Shown here one piece after another: positions 5,120 to 9,466 of a DNA stretch of 9,466 nt. This DNA comes from UBA1367 sp040268355 (lineage in GTDB: Bacteria; Actinomycetota; Coriobacteriia; Coriobacteriales; Atopobiaceae): positions 1 through 9,466 of the forward strand of contig JAWRIT010000156.1 of the NCBI GenBank assembly GCA_040268355.1, written 5' to 3'. The first letter of the stretch is position 1. The number at the start of each line of letters is the position of its first letter. Position numbers and translations under genes: made by a program. The notes under the pieces are model-generated. The model searched no databases. It was not told where the DNA came from and saw only the letters and a program-made list of their open reading frames with translations.

Positions 5120-5824
5120 ATGGCACGCATCCTGGTCGTAGAAGACGAGGCAAAGATCGCACGCTTCGTGGAGCTGGAGCTCACGCACGAGGGCTACGAG
5201 GTCGACAAGGCGGCCGACGGGCGCTCGGGCGTGGAGGCGGCCCTTTCGGGCGACTACGACCTCATCCTGCTCGACGTGCTGCTTCCCCAGCTCAACGGCA
5301 TGGAGGTCCTGCGACGCATCCGGCGCGAGTGCGATGTGCCCGTGATCATGCTCACCGCACGTGATGCGGTGATGGACAAGGTCGCCGGACTCGACGCGGG
5401 CGCGGACGACTACCTCACCAAGCCCTTTGCCATCGAGGAGCTGCTCGCGCGCATCCGCGTGGCGCTCAAGCGGCGCGAGGCGGCCACGGGAGGCGCCGGC
5501 ACGATGCCCGCCGAACCCGACCACCACGTGCTGTCCATTCGCGGAGTGACCATGGATGTGGAGCGTCACGAGGTCAAGGCCAACGGCGAGCCCGTCGAGC
5601 TGACCAACCGCGAGTTCGAGCTGCTGCGCGCCCTCATGGAGAACCGCAACGTGGTCATGAGCCGCGAGCGGCTCGTAAGCCTCGCCTGCGGCTATGACTT
5701 CGTGGGTGAGACCAACATCATCGACGTCTACGTCCGCCACCTGCGCGCGAAGATCGACGACCGCCAAGGCATCAAGCTGATCACGACCGTGCGAGGGGTG
5801 GGCTATGTCATCCGAGAAGACTGA
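5120..5824 (+). CDS. OmpR/PhoB-family response regulator (ArlR-like)
   Basis: The 234-residue product has a receiver domain at 1-118 and a winged-helix DNA-binding domain at about 135-232. Receiver residues are complete: acidic E8 and D9, phospho-acceptor D52 (LLDVLLP), T79 (IMLTA) and K101 (LTKPFAIEELLARIR). The effector domain carries LTNREFELLRALMEN, then the recognition helix region TNIIDVYVRHLRAKID and the wing TVRGVGYVIRED. The stretch ARFVELELTHEGYEV recalls ArlR of Firmicutes, from memory and without alignment. GAGAGG lies 8 nt before ATG. The stop codon falls inside the kinase gene, with a 20-bp overlap, so the pair is translationally coupled. It should be phosphorylated by that kinase; targets are unknown, but the direct repeat at 4410-4445 is a candidate site. 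Confidence 0.95.
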   Translation: MARILVVEDEAKIARFVELELTHEGYEVDKAADGRSGVEAALSGDYDLILLDVLLPQLNGMEVLRRIRRECDVPVIMLTARDAVMDKVAGLDAGADDYLTKPFAIEELLARIRVALKRREAATGGAGTMPAEPDHHVLSIRGVTMDVERHEVKANGEPVELTNREFELLRALMENRNVVMSRERLVSLACGYDFVGETNIIDVYVRHLRAKIDDRQGIKLITTVRGVGYVIRED

Positions 5825-7181
5825 ACACCCCCACGGACAGCCCTCCCGGGAGACCTCACGCCAGGCGTCGGTGTCCCTGCGACCCACCGCTTCCATAGCC
5901 CGCTCCGTCACCTGGAGCTTTACCTGGCGCAAGCTCGTGCGCTGGCTGATCGCGGACCTGTGGCTGGTCATGCTGCTGGCACTGGTTTTCGTGTGGCACT
6001 GCACCGGACAGCTCGACGCCGCCGCCCTCGACGGCATCACCTATCGCTTCCTTTCCGTCGAGATCGTACGGCCCTCCGCCTGCGTGTTCACCGGGATGGG
6101 AGGCGATCTCGCCACCTGGGCATTCACCATTCGTGGCTCGGACGGCGTCAATCACGGCTTCGCGCTGCTTCCCTTCCTGCAGCTCGTCATCCCCGGCTTG
6201 TCCCTCATGCTGTTCTGCCAGGTGCTCAACCTGTTCTCCGTCTTCTCGGACACGCGCCGTGTGCGCCGCGTGCTGCAGCCGCTCAACGACCTGGCCGTCG
6301 CCGCCGAGGCCATCGGACAGGCCACCGCCACCACCGACCCCATGTCCTCCGACAAGATGTCCACGCTCGAGCAGGCCATCGGACGTGCGAGCGTGGACTC
6401 CCCCAACGTCTCGACCGGCGACCGCGACCTGCGCAGCATCGAGGTGGCGTTGAACGGCCTGCTGCGCCAGATGCAGGAGGCCAAGCTGCAGCAGATGCGC
6501 TTCGTCTCTGACGCCAGCCATGAGCTGCGCACGCCCATCTCCGTCATCCAGGGCTACGTGAACCTGCTCGACCGCTGGGGCAAGACCGACGAGAGCGTGC
6601 TGGACGAGTCCATCGAGGCGCTCAAGACGGAGTCCGACCACATGCAAGAGCTCGTGGAACAGCTGCTGTTCCTGGCACGAGGAGACTCCGGGCGCAACAC
6701 CTTGAACCACGCGGGCCTCAACGTGGCGGAGATGGTGCACGAGGTCTGGGATGAGTCGTGCATGATCGACGAGTCGCACACCTACGAGTGCGACGTGACC
6801 GAGGCCGATCTCACCGATGAGCGATTTGCGGTCACCGGCGACCTCGCGATGCTCAAGCAATCGATGCGCGTCATCGTGCAGAACGCGCAGAAGTACTCGC
6901 CCGCTGACTCGACTATCACGCTCTCGACACGGCGCACCGAAGATGGCGTATGCTACGTGGTGCAAGACGAGGGCATCGGGATGTCCGAGGGCGACGCGCG
7001 CCACATCTTCGAGCGCTTCTGGCGTGCCGATGGCGCGCGCAGCGAGGGAAGCGACGGCTCGGGGCTGGGTCTCTCCATCGCCAAGTGGATCATCGATGCG
7101 CACGAGGGCACGATCGAGGTCGTCAGCCGCAAGGGCGTGGGAACGCGCTTCACGGTCCGACTCCCCGCCGCACAGAGGTGA
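5805..7181 (+). CDS. Membrane sensor histidine kinase
   Basis: The 458-residue kinase has a basic N-terminal cytosolic stretch (1-42), TM1 at about 46-65, a short extracytoplasmic sensor of some 55 residues, and TM2 at about 120-147. A HAMP-like linker follows (about 150-228). The H-box FVSDASHELRTPI contains phospho-acceptor His239. The ATPase domain has the N-box VQNAQKYS (N360), the G1 box DEGIGM (D388), the F-box FERFWR and the G2 box GSGLGLSIAKW. All catalytic motifs are present, so it should be active. The HAMP-like part looks split by about 35 low-complexity residues (around 173-208). The start overlaps the regulator gene by 20 bp out of frame. The N-terminus before TM1 is longer than usual; ATG 5805 is kept because no better in-frame start is seen near the overlap. 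Confidence 0.95.
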   Translation: MSSEKTEHPHGQPSRETSRQASVSLRPTASIARSVTWSFTWRKLVRWLIADLWLVMLLALVFVWHCTGQLDAAALDGITYRFLSVEIVRPSACVFTGMGGDLATWAFTIRGSDGVNHGFALLPFLQLVIPGLSLMLFCQVLNLFSVFSDTRRVRRVLQPLNDLAVAAEAIGQATATTDPMSSDKMSTLEQAIGRASVDSPNVSTGDRDLRSIEVALNGLLRQMQEAKLQQMRFVSDASHELRTPISVIQGYVNLLDRWGKTDESVLDESIEALKTESDHMQELVEQLLFLARGDSGRNTLNHAGLNVAEMVHEVWDESCMIDESHTYECDVTEADLTDERFAVTGDLAMLKQSMRVIVQNAQKYSPADSTITLSTRRTEDGVCYVVQDEGIGMSEGDARHIFERFWRADGARSEGSDGSGLGLSIAKWIIDAHEGTIEVVSRKGVGTRFTVRLPAAQR

Positions 7182-7222
7182 GCTGACGCGCCGACGTGCC
7201 CTTCCACGTGGGGAGGGAACGG

Positions 7223-8161
7223 ATGCGAGGCGCCAGACAGCTTGAGGGAATTGCGTCCACGCTGGCAGGCGCGATCGCTTGGGGCACCTCGGGAACCTGT
7301 CTGCAGTATCTGTTCGCGCACTCCGACATCGACGCGCTCCTGCTTACCTCGCTGCGCCAGCTGGGCGCCGGGCTCATGTTCTTGGCTGTGTTGCTCGCGC
7401 GACGCCGTCCTCAGCTGCACGCGATGGCCGCCGACCCTGACACGCGTCGGCGGCTCGTGGTCTTTGGCGCCGGCGGCCTCTTTCTCAACTCGGTGCTCTA
7501 CGCCATCACCATCTCCTACACCAACGCGGGCACGGCCACCGTCCTGCAGAGCCTGAACGTCCCAATGGTGCTTGCCCTCACCTGCCTCATGGAGCGGCGG
7601 GCCCCTCGCCAGCTCGAGGTGGCCGCTCTAGCGTGCGCGGCGGTGGCCACCTTCCTCATCGCCACCGATGGTGACGTGGGCACCTTGAGCCTCCCGGCGC
7701 TCGGGCTGCTCTTTGGCATCCTGACGGCTGCGGCGTCGGTCTTCTACACCACTTATCCCAAGCCGCTCTTCGAACGCTGGGGCAGCTTTGCCACCACGGG
7801 CATCGGCATGCTCGTCGCAGGCGTGAGCGGGCTTGTGTTCTGGATCCTCACGCGAGGGGTGACGAGTGGCTTTCCCACGCTGGGGCCGGACTCGTGGCTG
7901 ATGCTGGGCATCGTCTCCTTTGTGGGGACCTTTGGTGCCTATGGGCTGTTCTTGCACGGCGTCTCCATCGTGGGACCGGTGCGCGGGAACATGCTGGGCG
8001 CCGCCGAGCCGGTAAGCGCCACGGTGCTCACGGCCCTCACGCTGCACACGGCCTTCTCGTGGGCCGACTGGTCGGGCCTCGTGCTCATGGTGGCGACCAT
8101 CGCCCTGGTCACGCTGCAGTCGAGCGAGCGGGCTGCCGAACAGGACACCGGGCAAGACTGA
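7223..8161 (+). CDS. EamA/DMT-family transporter
   Basis: The product (312 residues from ATG 7223) has about ten hydrophobic helices in two homologous halves, the pattern of EamA-type drug/metabolite transporters. Features include GAIAWGTSGTC in the first half, TNAGTATVLQSLNVPMVLALT at the end of the first repeat, ILTAAASVFYTTYPKPL opening the second, and GAAEPVSATVLTALTL near the end, a common EamA motif. It should move a small metabolite across the cytoplasmic membrane; the substrate cannot be told. ATG 7223 has GGGAGGGA just upstream at good spacing, better than the in-frame GTG 7196. It starts 41 bp after the kinase gene on the same strand with no terminator between, so it is probably cotranscribed and may be a target or partner of the two-component pair. 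The C-terminus is a short polar tail. Confidence 0.92.
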   Translation: MRGARQLEGIASTLAGAIAWGTSGTCLQYLFAHSDIDALLLTSLRQLGAGLMFLAVLLARRRPQLHAMAADPDTRRRLVVFGAGGLFLNSVLYAITISYTNAGTATVLQSLNVPMVLALTCLMERRAPRQLEVAALACAAVATFLIATDGDVGTLSLPALGLLFGILTAAASVFYTTYPKPLFERWGSFATTGIGMLVAGVSGLVFWILTRGVTSGFPTLGPDSWLMLGIVSFVGTFGAYGLFLHGVSIVGPVRGNMLGAAEPVSATVLTALTLHTAFSWADWSGLVLMVATIALVTLQSSERAAEQDTGQD

Positions 8162-8199
8162 GGGTGCCGGCGGATCGACGGGAGGCTCTGGAGGCGAGC

Positions 8200-8219
8200 G
8201 TGTGCCTCAGTTGGCACAC
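8200..8219. other. Perfect 7-bp hairpin after the transporter gene
   Basis: GTGTGCC (8200-8206) pairs exactly with GGCACAC (8213-8219) around TCAGTT. It could end the upstream transcript, but no T tract follows: nine C come instead. It also overlaps the TTGGCA box proposed as the -35 of the next gene, so it may be an operator. Confidence 0.45.
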
Positions 8220-8260
8220 AACCCCCCCCCGAGCGATAAGTTATACAGTTTAAACTGTAT
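8211..8260 (+). promoter_or_regulatory. Putative promoter with C9 tract in spacer and 18-bp palindromic operator
   Basis: TTGGCA (8211-8216) matches the -35 consensus at five of six bases, and GATAAG (8235-8240) is a -10-like box 18 bp on. Nine C occupy 8222-8230, within this spacer. Immediately after lies a perfect palindrome, ATACAGTTT followed by AAACTGTAT (8243-8260), at the expected transcription start. The sequence elements are certain. A promoter tuned by C-tract slippage and blocked by a dimeric repressor is inferred. Confidence 0.5.
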
Positions 8261-8304
8261 GGAAGATCTGCCCGCTTGGCCCAACATAAGGCGAGGGTGA
8301 TGGC

Positions 8305-8847
8305 ATGCGTTGGTTCGAACGAGAGAGCGCTACGTCCGCTCAGCCAGCTCGACGCAAGAGGCGCCTGCTCCTGATCGGGTGCGTGGTGCTCGTGCTGGTA
8401 GGGACCATTGCGCTGGTACTTGCCACTCGGACCCCCTCGGGTCAAGCAAACGAGGAACTGACGCCCACCTACGTGCAGTACCGCGGTCGCGAATACCGGC
8501 TGCTGGACACCTATGCCCATCCCGAGGACGTCAAGAGGGCGTATGTGAGGCAGTATGCCGACGTGCTTGAGCGTGCGCAGGCTGAATATGACCTCCCGGA
8601 GCTTGATGAGACCACAGCCTCTGACTACAAGCGGATGTGCTTTGCTCTGTCTGAGGAAGCGGACGTCGGTGACATCTCCGATCTGGTCGTCTTCCTTGAT
8701 TACTACGAGAACCCTGGGGAAAACAAGGCAATTGAGGCCGAGATACGCGCGATATCGCATCAGGCGGAAAGTGGCGAGCTATCCGAGGCGGAAGCGGAGG
8801 AACAGATCTCCTATCTCCTTCCGAACTTCTCCCAAACCGACGATTAG
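8305..8847 (+). CDS. Single-pass membrane protein of unknown function
   Basis: The 180-residue product has a short polar N-terminus, a basic stop (ARRKRR, 15-20), one transmembrane helix at about 21-41 and an acidic domain of about 135 residues that should lie outside the membrane. Glu, Asp and Tyr are frequent (SEAEAEEQISYLLPN near the end). LIGC at 23-26 resembles a lipobox, but only a few hydrophobic residues precede it and the helix continues past it, so lipidation is doubtful. No known domain is recognised. ATG 8305 has GAGGG (8293-8297) 7 nt upstream. It follows a proposed promoter with a C9 tract and a palindrome, so expression may be switched. Partner genes are unclear; the next gene encodes another small membrane protein. 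Confidence 0.75.
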   Translation: MRWFERESATSAQPARRKRRLLLIGCVVLVLVGTIALVLATRTPSGQANEELTPTYVQYRGREYRLLDTYAHPEDVKRAYVRQYADVLERAQAEYDLPELDETTASDYKRMCFALSEEADVGDISDLVVFLDYYENPGENKAIEAEIRAISHQAESGELSEAEAEEQISYLLPNFSQTDD

Positions 8848-8849
8848 GG

Positions 8850-8937
8850 TTCCAGTGTCGCACTCGATCTGATTCCAGTGCCATGCACGACCTATTGGGA
8901 CAAGCCAATGCAGCCACGAAGCCAGTGCACGTCGTAC
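8850..8937 (+). repeat. Three CCAGTG direct repeats between two membrane-protein genes
   Basis: TTCCAGTG occurs at 8850-8857 and 8873-8880, 23 bp apart, and CCAGTG again at 8932-8937. A small dyad, ATTGG-GACAAG-CCAAT (8894-8909), lies between. They could be binding sites for the downstream gene. The 23-bp spacing puts the first two on roughly the same helix face. Confidence 0.35.
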
Positions 8938-8997
8938 GGAACCCAAGGATTGATGCACTCGCTGATCGTGCGCTTGATGGAAAGGAAAGGTGTTCCT

Positions 8998-9423
8998 GTG
9001 TCCGCCGATAGAATGACCCGGAACCTGCTGCTCGCCGTGCCTGTCTTTGAGGCTCTGGGGGTGGCTGCCTTTGCGTACATGTGGTTCGTCGCTCCCATGT
9101 ATGGCACGCCGATGTTTCTCACGCTCCTCTGGAGTGGGCTCGTCATTCCGATCTATCTGTTCGTAGTGGGCAGAGACGTTGCCGCAGACGCGCGGGAGCG
9201 ACGCATCCTGCTTGCCGTATGCCTGCTATGCTGTCTGCTCACCCTTGTCTTCTGGTTTGCCAGGGAGTCCATCTACATCGCTCTAGATTGGGAGACGGTC
9301 TCCTATGCCTGGTCGCCTGACCGAGAGTTCATGACGGGGATATCCATCTTGTCAGCAGTAGTCACAACGATCGAATCGATCAGACTCATGTGGCTCATGA
9401 ATCCCACGCCTGCGTCGCAGTAG
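8998..9423 (+). CDS. Small four-helix membrane protein of unknown function
   Basis: The product (141 residues from GTG 8998) has four hydrophobic segments: about LLLAVPVFEALGVAAFAYMW, FLTLLWSGLVIPIYLFVVG, ILLAVCLLCCLLTLVFWFA and SILSAVVTTIESIRLMWLM. A charged cytosolic loop (DVAADARERR) joins the second and third. The family is not recognised. GTG 8998 is preferred because AAAGGAAAGG ends 7 nt before it. ATG 8953 has AAGGA only 3 nt upstream, and GTG 8878 adds a stretch that does not look coding. It follows the single-pass protein gene on the same strand by 150 bp and may share its transcript. The frame is intact and ends with TAG. Nothing is seen in the last 43 bases of the window. Confidence 0.75.
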   Translation: MSADRMTRNLLLAVPVFEALGVAAFAYMWFVAPMYGTPMFLTLLWSGLVIPIYLFVVGRDVAADARERRILLAVCLLCCLLTLVFWFARESIYIALDWETVSYAWSPDREFMTGISILSAVVTTIESIRLMWLMNPTPASQ

Positions 9424-9466
9424 GTAGTTAACCCGACATCGCGTGGACACCGGGCATGCCGCCATC

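Noticed and set aside
4685..6040. Long reverse-strand open frame of 451 codons opposite the DUF4342, regulator and kinase genes
   Set aside because: It is a shadow of high-GC coding DNA: the protein is His/Val/Leu-rich without domains, and the plus strand carries clear domain motifs.
5856..7103. Reverse-strand open frame of 415 codons opposite the kinase
   Set aside because: Same cause: the histidine kinase motifs on the plus strand are unambiguous and the antisense product resembles nothing.
8259..8300. 13-codon upstream ORF ending 4 nt before the start of the 8305 gene
   Set aside because: It has no ribosome binding site and its start lies within the palindrome, near the expected transcription start.
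8368..8385. Lipobox LIGC in the 8305 protein
   Set aside because: Too few hydrophobic residues precede the Cys and the helix continues well beyond it, so a transmembrane anchor fits better.

Overview
The window is about 9.5 kb of high-GC bacterial chromosome with GC-rich third codon positions. The mix of genes (a membrane-tethered Xre regulator, a cytosolic C69 dipeptidase, a UBA-like/DUF4342 protein, an ArlR-like two-component pair and an EamA transporter) suggests an actinobacterium of the Coriobacteriia, perhaps an Olsenella/Atopobium-like organism. That placement is an impression from gene style, not a database search. No tRNA, rRNA, CRISPR array, intact transposase or phage gene was seen.

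Left end (1-1900): a G-rich tract at the edge, a 34-codon reverse-strand ORF with a good ribosome binding site, then an Xre-family regulator with a transmembrane helix. Its promoter has a perfect 17-bp palindrome over the -35 box. The reading frame stops at a TGA but continues in frame for 24 plausible codons that look like a second membrane helix. A NUDIX hydrolase follows after a leader region rich in inverted repeats.

Middle (1898-4500): about 800 bp without a convincing protein gene, unusually dense in hairpins. It holds an AT-rich element bounded by 11-bp inverted repeats, a chain of mutually exclusive stems with a T tract, and two strong imperfect stem-loops. Copies of a dispersed repeat (core AGGTACCTCTTCC) lie on both sides of the reverse-strand C69 dipeptidase gene: three near its 3' side and two in tandem near its 5' side. 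The tandem pair sits inside 9-bp inverted ends.

Right half (4500-9466): a same-strand run of a DUF4342 protein, an OmpR/PhoB-type response regulator, an overlapping sensor kinase and an EamA/DMT transporter, probably one transcriptional unit. A 22-bp-period direct repeat lies upstream, and a 26-bp perfect palindrome sits between the first two genes. Two unrecognised membrane proteins follow. The first has a putative promoter whose spacer contains a run of nine C, followed by an 18-bp perfect palindrome, a layout that would suit phase-variable and repressor-controlled expression.

No complete novel system can be proven here. The strongest leads are the interrupted regulator, the structured 1.9-2.7 kb region with its repeat families, and the C9/palindrome promoter.
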